A model generated the notes under the pieces. It was given only the letters and a program-made list of their open reading frames with translations, was not told the origin of the DNA and did not search any database. A program made the translations under genes and the position numbers. This document shows, one piece after another, positions 34,169 through 45,488 of a stretch of DNA of 64,000 nt. The DNA comes from Hordeum vulgare subsp. vulgare (Eukaryota > Streptophyta > Magnoliopsida > Poales > Poaceae): NCBI RefSeq assembly GCF_904849725.1, contig NC_058521.1:341294638-341358637 (forward strand). Reading direction: 5' to 3'. Position 1 is the stretch's first letter, and each line of letters opens with the position of its first letter.

Positions 34169-36937
34169 GTGGTAGAGGACTACTCGAGATATATGTGGGT
34201 CGTTCTCCTACGGTCGAAAGATGAGGCGTTTGAAGCATTCAAGAAGCTGAAGGCTGCAACACAGATGGAACACAAGCTGAAGGTTCGCGCTCTACGGACA
34301 GATCGCGGCGGAGAGTTTACGCCGAATGAGTTCAACGACTACTGCGAGAAGATTGGCATAAAGAGGTTCCTCACGGCACCTTACACGCCACAGCAGAATG
34401 GGGTCGTTGAAAGGCGCAATCGAACCGTCGTTGACATGGCAAGGAGTTTACTCAAGAGCAAGAACCTGCCAGGGACTTTTTGGGGAGAAGCTGTCTCGAC
34501 GGCGGTCTATCTTCTCAACCGGGCTCCAACGAAGGCGGTGATCGGCAAGACTCCGTATGAAGCAATTTACGGACGTAAGCCGAATGTGTCTCATCTACGG
34601 ACATTCGGGTGCGTGGCACATGTGAAGACGGCGGAGCCGCACCTCTCAAAGCTTGCCGATCGTAGCACCAAGATGGTGTTCATCGGATACGAGAGCAGTT
34701 CTGGCACCAAGGCATACCGTTTCTACGATCCACAAACCAAGCGTCTACAGATTTCACGCGACATCGTGTTTGAAGAAAACCAAGCGTGGAATTGGAGCGC
34801 CGCAGCCGACGAAGCTCCAAACAGTAAGATATTTGCAGTTGAATTTCCAACTGATGATCATGCAGGGGAGGATGTCCAGGTGATTGGCAAGACACCCAAC
34901 CAAGGTGACCACAATGGTAGTGATCATCATGGTGCCGACACCGACGACGACGCACATAGGTCGCAAGGAGATAGCGACAACGCCGCGCACGGCACAGGTG
35001 GAGATCTCGACAACAACATCGACAACGAGGTGCATAGTGACGATGACAATCAAGATGATGGACACGGTCACGACGACTACGCCGACGACACGGATGTCGA
35101 TGACACACCAAGGTCTCAGCCGTCTTCCTCAAGTGCATCAACGTCGACACAATTTGTGTCGCCTCCTTCGCAAGCCACAACGGACTCCTCAGGGCCTCGT
35201 CGCTACAAGACCCTCAAGAAAGTCTACAAGTACACAAAGCCAGTTACGCTCGAGTACTCCGGACTATGTCTGTTCGGAGTTGAGGAGCCGGCGAACTTCG
35301 TAGAGGCGAGAAAAAGTCCTAGCTGGACGCACGCCATGGATGAGGAGATGAAGGCAATTGAGAGCAATGGCACGTGGACTTTGGTAACCCGACCTCCAAA
35401 CCAAAAGACGATAGGTTTGAAGTGGGTTTACAAGTTAAAGAAGGACACGGAGGGTGCCATTGTGAAGTACAAGGCAAGACTCGTTGCAAAGGGCTACGTT
35501 CAACGTCAAGGAGTTGACTATGATGAGGTGTTTGCACCGGTTGCTCGAATCGAGACGGTGAGAGTGCTCCTAGCTTTGGCAGCACAAGAGGATTGGAAGG
35601 TTCATCATATGGATGTTAAATCCGCTTTCCTCAACGGCGATCTCACAGAAGAAGTGTACGTGGAACAACCCCTCGGCTACGAGAAGAAAGGCGAAGAAGG
35701 GAAAGTTTACAAGCTCAAGAAGGAACTTTACGGGTTAAAGCAAGCGCCAAGAGCTTGGAACTCAAAGTTAGACCGAAGTCTGGTCTCGCTCGGGTTCAAG
35801 AGATGTCCCCTCGAGCACGCAGTCTATACAAAGAACTCCAAAGGCTCAAACCTGCTAGTTGGAGTTTATGTCGACGATCTGATTATCACCGGAGATAGCG
35901 TACAAGAAATTGAACGTTTCAAGGAGCAAATGAAGAACAAGTTTAGCATGAGTGATCTGGGATTACTCAGCTATTACTTGGGCATCGAAGTGAAGCAAAG
36001 CTCCGGAGAGATTTCCCTATGTCAATCAGCTTACGCGGTCAAGTTATTGGACAAGTGTGGCATGTCAGATTGCTACGCGACACAAGTTCCAATGGACCAA
36101 CGTCACAAGTTGAGCAAGCGTAGCTCAAATCCGTCGGTGGACACCACAATGTATCGAAGCGTTGTGGGCAGCCTAAGATATTTGGTGCATACCCGACCTG
36201 ACTTGGCTTATTCAGTCGGGATCGTGAGTCGTTTCATGGAGAATCCGACAACTGAGCACATGAGCGCGGTCAATCAAATCTTGCGCTATGTGAAAGGAAC
36301 CATTAATCTTGGTTGCACGTACAGAAAGGGAAAGGAAGGATTGATCCTTCGTGGATATTCAGATAGCGACATGGCAGGTGATGTTGATGACCGAAAGAGC
36401 ACAACGGGCATGGTTTTCTACCTTGGCCCGAATCCGATTAGCTGGAATTCTCAGAAGCAAAAGGTGGTGGCACTGTCTTCATGCGAGGCAGAATACATAG
36501 CGGCAAGCACGGCGGCTTGTCAAGCAGTGTGGCTGAGAAGACTCCTAGCTATTCTTGCAAAGCGGGAGGTGAAGAAGGTGTCACTGAAGATCGATAACCA
36601 AGCTGCAATCTCGTTGTGCAAAAATCCGGTTCATCACGAAAGGAGCAAGCACATAGATACCCGGTTCCACCATATCCGGGAGTGCATTGAAGAAGGGTTG
36701 ATCGAGGTTCAACATGTGAACACGAAAGACCAACTTGCCGATATTTTCACCAAGTCCCTCGGTCGACAGAAGTTCATCGAGATGAGGAGGAAAGTCGGGG
36801 TGCAAGAAGTGAAGTCAAGCAACAAGATTAAGGAGGTGAATGTAGATGTTAATCATGTTGCTCATGTAGGATTAGGAAAGAAAGCCAAACCGAGTCCTAG
36901 TAGTATTAGGATTCCTAGTCCTAGTCTATTTCCATAG
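34169..36937 (+). pseudogene. Integrase, reverse transcriptase and RNase H of copia J
   Basis: A 922-residue open frame in the same register as 33251-34045; the bases in between (34046-34168) are also open and include LELLHGDLCGPI with the first integrase Asp. Next come RTDRGGEF (second Asp) and PQQNGVVERRN (Glu). A spacer of about 100 residues rich in Asp, His and Gly (near 34840-35110) separates integrase from reverse transcriptase, which has WVYKLKKD, VFAPVARIETVRVLLALAAQ, MDVKSAFLNGDL and the catalytic YVDDLIITG. RNase H follows: GYSDSDMAGDVDDRKSTTG, SSCEAEYIAAS, DNQAAI and HERSKHIDTRFHHIRE. All catalytic motifs look intact, but the upstream breaks deny it a start. Confidence 0.93.
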
Positions 36938-37157
36938 TCCCTTGTGGACGTGTATAAAAGACACCCTAGGGGTGTTGATTGGAACACCAGAAAAACGAAA
37001 AGCAATAAAACAAGGCGCGTCAAGAGCCTTTGGCTATAAATCCATCGATCAGTTTTATTCGTGTCGCTAGTTACGCAAGTTCCGGTCAAGTAGCCGGCCG
37101 AAGCAAGAATCGCGTAGGCACGCCTGTCAGCTGCATACGCACGTTCAAAAGCCAACA
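36841..37157 (+). repeat. 3' LTR of J
   Basis: 317 bp, same ends as the 5' LTR. It is preceded by AAGGAGGTGAA (36830-36840), the likely polypurine tract. The pol frame runs 97 bases into it before its stop codon at 36935-36937. Confidence 0.93.
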
Positions 37158-37171
37158 TCCAACCGCGTCCC

Positions 37172-37178
37172 TATAAAG
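37172..37178 (+). promoter_or_regulatory. TATA box of the E LTR
   Basis: TATAAAG lies ten bases beyond the TCCAA duplication of J, in a GC-rich context followed by CCCTAGGGTTTTCC. This resembles an LTR promoter with start site near 37205. J has separated it from its upstream U3 sequence. Confidence 0.5.
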
Positions 37179-37249
37179 CCGCCCGCATCCCTAGGGTTTT
37201 CCGCTACTCGTCGCGCGGTTGCAATCTCCTCCCCTACAGGTAAGCTTCT

Positions 37250-37267
37250 GAGAGAGAGAGAGAGAGT
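37250..37267. repeat. (GA)n microsatellite
   Basis: Eight to nine GA units in the leader region of the E LTR, just after a CAGGTAAG splice-donor-like sequence at 37237. Confidence 0.8.
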
Positions 37268-40200
37268 TCAAGAGTTTCAGAGAGCAGCCAAGGCGTGTCG
37301 GCTGTCTCCTCGCCGTCGATCGCCTCCGAACGCGCCCCCTTCGCTGTTCGCCGGGTCCTGCATCATGCCGGAGACCTCCTCGACCCGTTCCTAGTGCTAG
37401 GAGGTGGAGTGCGCCTCCTCATCACCGTACCCAACGTCATTGACTTCGTGGACAGAGCGCCCCCGCCGCGGATCTTCTTCCTCACCCCAGTCGTGTTGCG
37501 CATTGTCTCGTCCTTTCGTTGTGAGCATCGCCACTTCCTTTCCACTCTCTCTTTGTGCTAGGCTAGTCATCGTCACGCTTTGGAAGCTGTAGCTATCGTA
37601 GTCTCCATGCCTTACCCGAGCAGCAGCTCGAACTCGAGTGCCTCGCCGTAGTATTCGAGTGTTGTAGATAGCCACAGGAATGAGTTCCCCGTGTAGTCCA
37701 CGCCCCGCGCAGGCGCTTCTCCTTGTCGGAGTTGCCATCTTGTGTTGGAGCCTCCGTTCCTCGCCATGGCTCTGTCGACGTGTGGCATCACCCGTACAGT
37801 CGACCTAATAGGGGCCGAACCCCTCTTCTGTTGATATCCACCCGTGTAGTGCAGTGGTTGCCCACTTTGGCTATAGCCTGACCGATTTAGCACCCCCTTT
37901 TTCCCTTGTGTGTGCGCCACTCACCGTGGGCCCATGGCCCACATGTCAGACCTTAGGACCCCTAGTGCCTATGCTAGTGGGCCTACCTTGTTTTTATTTT
38001 TATTTTGTGATTTTTTTTCTGTTTTCAATTGCAATTTGATTCGTTTCCAAATAGGGAATTGGCCAATTCTGGATCTGTCCAAATTTGGAATATGCCAAAT
38101 CTCGCATATAAATCTTAGCACCTAATTTGTGGAAAATTCGTTTTAGTTTAGCGAGTGATTTTTCTATAGGAATACATGAGTATGATTTATGAAACTGGGC
38201 TAGAAGATTCTAGTGAATCCAATGGTGATAACGGTTTTGTCCTTTGGTCAAGTTTGCAAAATGTAATTTTGTGTTGATCTGGCATTTTGTGATTTTTGTG
38301 TGGTTTAATTCTTGCATGCTATGATGGACTTGTCATCATGGAAGTGCTAGTATTTTGTGGGCACTAGGTCGTGGTATTTTTCCTTCCTATGATAAACTTG
38401 TAGATTGGTGCGTTTCTTGCTGCAAAGTAGCTTAGAAAATGTTGTTGATTTCACATGCTAAATAATTCTAATTGTTGGGGATCTGTTATTTTCTTCCCAT
38501 GTTGTGTTGATATTTCCTAAGGATATATTGTTCCTTTGTGTTTGGTCAAATGCCATGAAATGTTGTGCTTCTTGCCTATACAAATTTGTTCCTTCACTTC
38601 GCCAAATAGGTCTTGCATCATAGAGTTACATTTATTCAAAGTTGCTATGCCGTTATAAAGTACTGCAATTTCCCCTTGTAAATTTGACCAAGTCTGGAAG
38701 TGTGTAGTTATTTTCATGCCATGTTTGATTGATGCTACCATATAGTTTGTGATGTTTTAGATCATGCCGACTGCTAGTGTTTTGTAGTAGTTGTTTTCCT
38801 CTAGAACCCTGCTAAATTTCATGCCATGTAACTTGTTGTAGAATAGTGTTTTGTTGCTGTCAAGATGTCACCAGATTAAAAACTACAAGTGGAAACTGAG
38901 AATTTCAGTAAGTCCTAATCTGTAATATTTCTTGCCATGTTGATGGCTTGATTTTCGTTGTTTCATGAACCTATCAAAGTTTCTATTAGTTAGAGTTTGT
39001 TGTGCTCTTTTATAGCTTCATATTCATGTGTTGGTTGAATCCATTGAGTGGCTATAGCTGCTAGTTTTCACATGTTCAATGTGGTATGTTGTTGTTAGTG
39101 GACACACTGGGTATTATTTTGTTTTGTGTATTGTGTGAGTTGTGCTTTGTTGTTTTGAATATATTTTAGGTCTATTGCATCTAGAATTTAGTGCACTGTC
39201 CATTGGCATGCTTGGAATTCAATAAGATGCCCATAGCTCACTCTCAAATGTTGTTTAGTCATTGTTGCCTTCCCTATCTTGTTTTGTGATTTCCGAGAGA
39301 TCCGTAGCTCGGGTTACGACGTTCCTTATATGTTTTTGCATCCATTCCTACCATACTCATGCATGTACAAATAAATAAACTTGAGGTTCTGTTTAGAATG
39401 CTAACAACTTAATAAATGCATGAGAAACTTACCTAGTTAGCATTGCCATGCTCCTTTCATAGCTACACTCATGCATCATGTTGTTTGAAGCATTGCCCAT
39501 CCCGTTTGTTCATTGGATGTGTATTTTTATTTGGGTAGTAACGGGAGCTAAGAACGAGTGCCAGGATCATGCTAGGTACGTTCGTGAAGAGCAAAAGTTT
39601 TACCTGTCAGAAGAACCAACAAGCAAGATGATTGTGACTTTGATAACATCTCTAATTTTGTTATGCTTAGATGACTATATTCCATCACTATTTTATCGCG
39701 GCCTACCAACTAGAATATAGGTCTTCAAACATTGCCATGAAAGAAAATAATCCCTCCACTACCTAGCCAATGTTGATTGGCTAAGCTAGCGCTTGCTCAA
39801 CCATCTTATGGCATTGCTAGTTGCAGGTGCAGGCTGTTCCATGTATTAACATGGGATTTTCAATATCATCTATTCACTGCTATTTAAATTAATGCACCTA
39901 TATACTTGGCAAAGGAGGAAGGCTTTGCCTTTTGTTGGGTGTTTTGTTCCGCTTTTGCAGCCTTAGTTTCGTCTACCTATTTTATGTTCCATATAGGGTG
40001 CTTCCAACACTCTCGGGGTAGTTATGGGGACCCCCTTGATAATTCGTTCTAGAGTTAAGGCTCTTCCAGCAAGGCCCAACTTTAGTACTATATTTGCTAA
40101 ACAACTTAATAAAAATGCATAGGGAATAGCTACCCCATGTATAATTAATCAACCCCCAGGTCAGTGCTCCTCGTGAGTGTTGGTCCAATCTGAGCAATGT

Positions 40201-41275
40201 CCGGCGCCCCGTGGTCACCCGGGGTCTCAGCCAACCCGATATCTAGCTCAAACAGTCGTGCCTTGAGAACGAGATACGCAGCTCCCATCAGGTCTATCGG
40301 CACGCCAGGCGGCCTTGCTAGATTTGTTTTACCTTTTGATGAAATATCTTGTGCACCGGGATTCCGAGGATACTTTGAGCTATCTAAAGCTTGAGGTTCT
40401 CCATTAAGGAATCCGAGGAGATCACGGGTTCGGGGTCGAGGCTTCCTGTGCATCTTGGGGTAACTTTTGATGGATTAGTTCGTGCACCCCTATAGGGTTA
40501 AATCTTTTGTAAAGCTGTGCCCGCGGTTATGTGGCACCATGGAAAATTTGTTTAACATCCGACTCTAGACAACTTGAAGTAAACTTAACTAAAATATGCC
40601 AATTGTGTGCATAACAATGGATGTCCCTTTCGTGAGTTCCTTTTCCGACTAAGAACACGGTATGGTTATGACTGAGGGAAGTAGGTGTTCAGGATCACTT
40701 AGTGATCATTATTAGTTGATGACCGCCATGCATACGCCACTCACTTTACTTCATTCTCTCGTAAGTTAGCCACCATACATTCTTAGTGCTGCTGTAACCT
40801 AAACACCTAACCTTCCATACCCAATAACTTTATTAGATCCGGTATCATGGTCTCAAGATTGTTGAGTCCTCGTGGCTCATAAATTACTACAACCCCACAT
40901 GTCCAGGAACCGCAAATCCGGAGGCTTTTGATGCTACGAAGTTGGAGTGGGAGTTTGATCAATGCAATGGGTGTATGTATGTGACGTACCCTGATGATTA
41001 GGGTCCCTTGGTCGTCTCCTAGGCATATCGCGACAGATCATTGGAATTTTATTGTTTATCTTGTCTCTAGACGGATCCTGACTTTTGGGTTAACTTGAAA
41101 TAAATTGTTGAGTGAATTGTAAATTTACTTACGACGAGTGTAAGCCATTCCATATACTCATCTCTTCATGTATGTATTGCAATAATTCGTGTGCTTGCGA
41201 AACGCTAAGATGCGTCCCTTTCCTTATTGAGGCATCGTGCCCAAATATGGAAAGTGTTACATCTTGGACGTTATA

Positions 41276-42636
41276 CCATTGCTTTTCGTAAGTCTCGAGT
41301 CGCGTCCACCATTGCTTGGGCATCTGAAACCGCATGACGGATTGGGGAACTATGAGGCTGTTGTCTGTGACCACTACTAGACATTGCCGGTGAATCATGG
41401 CGACTCTCACTACGACTTGCGTAACGTGTAGAATCAACCCGGTATCGACTGTAGGAATATTGTGCCTGTTGGGTGCCTGTTTTTTTGAACATACCGATGG
41501 CGTTCCTAGCTTGAACTTCAATTGGGGTATTTCAAGAAACCGAAAGAGCTTAAAGTTGGCGACTTGCTGTCAGTATATTATCCACCGGGTTAGAAAAATG
41601 ACCTATCGGAGTGTGAAAACGGCATGGGAGCGGCTGAGCCGGCGGCGGCTGAGCTATCTGAGGCTGCTGTGATAGCTAATGGGGTTGCTCCACTTGAGGT
41701 CACCTGGTCCCACGTGTGTTGTGAAATGTCGAACAATCGGGACGCCTCAGGGTTAACAGGCTGGCGACTGTCATGTCTCCTTTGATGAACAGGTTCCGAG
41801 GCCTTTTGGCGGAGTCCCAGTTGCCATGCTTCTTCCTTTAAACGCTCGGTCTCATCGCGGATGTGTTCTTGTAGCTCTACCATGCGAACGCTCAGCAACG
41901 ATCTCCCGTTTATCATGGTCATCTCAGCTTGAAGTTTAGTCATCTCCATGTTGCACTCCTCCTGGTTTTTTGATGGAACCGGTGACTCCGGAAGATTTGC
42001 CACCTCCATCATCAAGTCTGCCAGAGCTTGAGCCGACGTCTTGCTTGCATTGTCGGCTCCTAAAGCTGACACTGACACACCAGCGCCATTGGCTGCTCCG
42101 ATGATAGTGGAATTATGAACCACATGGTTCCGGCCATGTAGATGGCAACTTGACGTGGCGGCTCGATAAACCACAAATCATCTGTGCAGACCCCAAGCCT
42201 GACATCAAAAAGTTGGCAGATCGACTCGGTGTCACTAGTCGAGGACTCACCATTGTTAGAGTTGATGAGGGTTTCCCCACAGATCATGGAGTAGTCCATA
42301 AGTTCAGCCCCTTGAGTAAAACCAACAAAGACGTGCTTCCGGCAGGTTTGAACACGGCTGGGTTGCTTGCGTCGAGCCGACTCGATGATGTCGCTGCAGA
42401 TGTCTAGCTCGGGTCCTCACGCACCGGCCTTGGAGATGAACATGTGGATCTTGACGAAGGGGACCAGGTACCTGTACTCGATTGAGACGGCCTCGGGACC
42501 CAAGTCTGAGTCTTGGATGTAGAGCTTACCGCGATGACTCTTGGTCATTTCTCTGATCGCATATACCTTGATCCGTGGAAGAGCTCCCTTCAAGAACTCA
42601 ACTCCACCGTGCGCAGGCCCCACGTTGGGTGCCAAC
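41276..42636 (-). pseudogene. gag region of gypsy H
   Basis: Frame 41590-42174 (194 residues) reads NASKTSAQALADLMMEVANL, PESPVPSKNQEECNMEMTKL, VRMVELQEHIRDETERLKEE and RDLRKAMV-like pieces farther on. These are features of the coiled-coil N-terminal gag region of a common Triticeae gypsy group. Upstream frames 42417-42635 (VPFVKIHMFISKAGA) and 42060-42299 (CQLFDVRLGVCTDDLWFIEP) give the leader ORF of the same group. Frameshifts connect the three. No zinc knuckle or pol remains in the window. Confidence 0.6.
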
Positions 42637-42641
42637 TTTCA

Positions 42642-43097
42642 TGGTTTTCTCCGGCATATGTCCTAGTGAAAGACTTAGATGCCAGGCCATCGAGAGACAT
42701 GAGTTTACCTAGGTTCAGCCCCACCGATGGAGGTAAAAGCCTACGTTCTGATGATCAACTCGATTATATGGGTGCGTAATCGTTGACCTAGCTCTCGAGT
42801 CTTTCTTTCTTGTCCTTTCCAACTCAAGGGCTCCTCCATATATATATAGACACAGGCCCCGAGATTATAATATAGCTCGGCTCATATTACAACCCATGTC
42901 TTAATCTACTACCTACTAACTTGGGCGAGGGAGAATCTCCACATTCCCCTTGGTAGGCTGGGCTGCCATGTGATGGTCCTTGAGACAGCCTCTTGGTGAG
43001 TCGCCCCTTGGGCTTTTGCGTCTCGGGCCTCCTACCCAAGTTACAGCCCAGTGGGTTATCCCCATGGTGGGTTTACCCGTGGGGTATATCCCTAACA
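42642..43097 (-). repeat. 5' LTR of gypsy H
   Basis: On the minus strand it starts TGTTAGGGATATACCCC and ends GGAGAAAACCA. It contains TATATATAG near 42838, a TATA-like site. Confidence 0.6.
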
Positions 43098-43704
43098 AGA
43101 AGGGCACCGAAAAAGGGCTCCTGATGGGTAGACGATAAAACAGAGACTTGTGCTGCCGGAAAAAGTGTTTTGAGAGGGTCTCTAGGATTTTGGGGATATA
43201 TTCGAATTTATAGGACGAAGAGGTACACTGCAAGGCAATCGAGGGGAGCACGAGGGAACATGGCACGCCCACGGCCCTGGCCACGCCCTGTTGCCTCATC
43301 ATCCCTTGTGAGGCTGCTAACCTCCTCCCGAGGCTTCCAGGTATTCTTTTGGTCAAAAAAATCACAAAAAAGATTCGTGACAATTGTACTTCGTTTGGTA
43401 ATGTAAACCTGAGAAGCCAAAATCGTGCTGAAAACAACAAGTGACACTGGGCACTGGGTCAATAGGTTAGTGCTCAAAAAGAATATTAATTGGTAACTGA
43501 ACTACCAATTTTTTTCCTAGAATGATAATATAATACTCCCTCCGTCCCAAAATTCTTTTCTTAAGTTTGTCTAGAAATGGATGTATGTAAATACTAAAAC
43601 GTGACTAGATACATTCATATGTAGAAAAATTTAAGACAAGAATTTTGGGATGGAGGGAGTAGCATGGAACAACCAAAAATTATAGATACGTTGAAGGCTT
43701 ATCA
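43098..43704 (-). repeat. Angela-like copia LTR fragment
   Basis: The right end, read on the minus strand, begins TGATAAGCCTTCAACGTATC, a diverged form of the Angela LTR start. The following 600 bases resemble the right half of the LTR at 10630-12137 (for example ATTTATAGGACGAAGAGGTA). The rest is cut off by element H at 43097. It hosts a Stowaway MITE. Confidence 0.7.
43536..43659. mobile_element. Stowaway-type MITE
   Basis: Terminal inverted repeats CTCCCTCCGTCCCAAAATTC and its near-complement GAATTTTGGGATGGAGGGAG enclose 124 bp. TA duplications flank it on both sides (43534-43535 and 43660-43661), the signature of a Tc1/mariner-related Stowaway element. No coding capacity. Confidence 0.95.
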
Positions 43705-44740
43705 ATCACTCACATTACAAGTGGCTGAACTCGTAGCTCCTACACATGACTAGCCGAGTTTTGATCCATGCGGCACGCTCAAGATCACCGATGATCATGT
43801 TGTATTCCTCTCTCCTGCGTAGAAGAACACCTGTAATGAAAAATATGAGATGGCCAACCCAGTGTCAACATGGTGGCCTACTGGTCTCCTGAAGCTCATT
43901 CGACGCCTCCCCGGAAGACCAGGAAAGCTCCTCTTGAGATCTCCTGCGAGTAGGCTGTTAGATGCTAGTTCTCCTTGTGGTTTTTGCCATATGGAGAGGG
44001 CTGATGTAATAAATATTTTGCTTGTCACTTTCGTATTTGCTTTATCTTTAGAACTACTCCTCTAAGAGAGGAAATGTATGGACAAGTTTTGTTTTCGTTC
44101 TAGCAGCGGAACCGTGAAAATTATCTCCCTTTCCTTCTAACAAAACACAGACGACATAGTCTTTGCCGGCTGCACTTTTTTTACACACGACAAAGTGAGC
44201 AATTTACCGTCTACAAAACAAAACATAGACGACAAAGAGAAAACACAACCCACATATTGATCCTATGAATGGATGAGGTGGCACCATCGCAGCCACCCGT
44301 GCGAGTCTATATCTCATGATTTCTCACCCATGCCTCACCCCACCATGTTCTCGTGATCTCTTACCCATGCCTAACCCTACCATGTTCTCCCTCTTCCTCA
44401 TCCCTACACAATATCTCTCTCGTAGGTAACCCACCCCAGCCATCTCGCCCACATCATCCACTCGCCGGTGCCACCACCTCCATCCCTCGTGATTGGCAGG
44501 GCTGCCAGCCCTGTTCACCATCACCCTTCCATGTGGACACCCCACCCCTTGTCCAAATCGCCCCCGGTGTGGACGCCACTGTCTCGCATCTAGTCCAGCA
44601 TGGTCGGTCCCATCCTAGGCACGGATGGCCCCTTTTCTTGACTTCCCCACGTGGCCGACCCCTTCACTAGTCGCCCCCGGCATGGCAGACCCGTCCCCTG
44701 CAACCTCTACTATATCCAGATCGGTCCCCCATTCATAACC
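43705..44740. other. Unclassified region with CACTA-like motifs
   Basis: Short frames only (43850-44065 on plus, 44353-44670 on plus), none resembling a known family. At 44145-44235 there are several CAGACGACA, CTTTGCCGGC and GACGACAAAG pieces like the subterminal repeats of the CACTA element at 53347-61675, perhaps the debris of another copy. Confidence 0.35.
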
Positions 44741-45488
44741 CATAAGTGTAGGGGATGGCAACAATCTTCACATGTAGTATTGCACCCGAGTTTACTGATT
44801 CGATACAAGGGGAGCCAAATAATATTGATTGTTCCTAGCAATTGAGTTGTCAATTCAACCACACCTAGTATTTCTTTCTGTAGCAATGTTTTGGTAGCAA
44901 AGTAACAAGAGCAATAGGAATTGTAATTGTAGTGATTACGATGGTTGTAGTAGCACCTATAACAATAGTAACTTAATGAATATCAATATGGAAAAATTGT
45001 AGGCACTGGATCGGTGATGGATAGTTGTGTTGGATGACATTCACCATGTAACAGTTACATATTAGAGCGACGTAGAACTAGATCCAATTCATTAATGTAA
45101 TGTAGGCATGTATTCCGTATATAGTCATACGTCCTTATAGTAAGAACTTGCATGAAATGTTTTGTCCTACCATCCCGTGGTAGTGAGGTCTGTAAGGAAA
45201 TCTAAGGGATATTAAGGTCTCCTTTTAATAGAGAACTGAAACAAAGCATTAACACATGATGAATACATGAACTCCTCATACTAAAGTCATCGTCGGAGAT
45301 GATCCCAACAATTGTCTCTTTGGGGTCTTCGGATCATAACACATAATAGGTGAATACAACTTGCAAGATTGGATCCAAAACAATCTCATATTTGTGAAAA
45401 CATAATAGGTTCAGATCTGAAATCATGGCACTCGGGCCTCAGTGGGAAGTATTAAGCCTAGCAAAGTCATAGCAACATCAATTTCAGA
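44741..45488. repeat. High-copy-like repeat segment, unclassified
   Basis: The stretch beginning GTAGGGGATGGCAACAATC and ending AGCAACATCAATTTCAGAAC resembles a dispersed Triticeae repeat I recall, but I cannot assign it to a superfamily. No coding frame. Confidence 0.35.

Larger units (their letters stand above)
32030..37157 (+). mobile_element. Near-complete copia retrotransposon J
   Basis: The element is flanked by perfect TCCAA duplications (32025-32029 and 37158-37162). It has TG...CA LTRs of 322 and 317 bp, an initiator-Met primer-binding site, gag, protease, integrase, reverse transcriptase and RNase H in copia order, and a purine-rich tract before the 3' LTR. By eye the LTRs differ by about seven substitutions and one 5-bp indel, so the insertion is fairly recent. 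A frameshift and two stop codons prevent one continuous polyprotein. Confidence 0.95.
14266..41275 (+). mobile_element. Gypsy (chromovirus-like) retrotransposon E, split by A/B, G and J
   Basis: Integrase (14266-14957), the integrase C-terminal region (25179-25801), the last codons of pol (31140-31236) and a 3' LTR (31237-41275) read in order on the plus strand. Each gap is filled by an insertion with recognisable ends. The 5' part of E lies left of the window, beyond D. The integrase is of the chromovirus-like kind (PIPEWK, then MDF..GFP, then F.TAFHPQTSGQVE). No chromodomain can be read. All parts are frameshifted or interrupted. Confidence 0.8.
31237..41275 (+). repeat. 3' LTR of gypsy E, split by copia J
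   Basis: The LTR begins TGGTAACACCCCAAGTGC right after pol. It continues to 32024, is interrupted by J, and resumes at 37158 with a TATA box (37172). It ends CATCTTGGACGTTATA at 41275, where the gag of element H takes over. Without J it is about 4.9 kb, a length known for some Triticeae gypsy LTRs. No gene is visible: 37290-37920 is GC-rich with overlapping short frames, 37980-39960 is T-rich and intron-like, and 40000-41275 is non-coding. The right boundary is inferred from the inverted TGTAAC-like ends. Confidence 0.6.
41276..43097 (-). mobile_element. 5' part of gypsy element H
   Basis: A 456-bp LTR (42642-43097) and a gag-like interior (41276-42641) read on the minus strand. The interior stops where the LTR of E ends, so E seems to have inserted into H. 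The remainder of H lies left of the window. Next to the LTR, the minus strand has TTGGCACCCAACGTGGGG, a primer-binding-like sequence. Confidence 0.65.

Noticed and set aside
34680..35303. Minus-strand 166-codon and plus-strand 139-codon ORFs inside copia J
   Set aside because: Shadows of the Asp/His-rich spacer of pol in other frames.
37295..37920. Overlapping ORFs of 60-113 codons on both strands resembling a GC-rich exon, followed by a T-rich intron-like stretch and a CAGGTAAG donor-like site
   Set aside because: The region lies inside the long LTR of gypsy E, after its TATA box. Frames overlap on both strands with no recognisable domain, and GC-rich leader sequence explains them.
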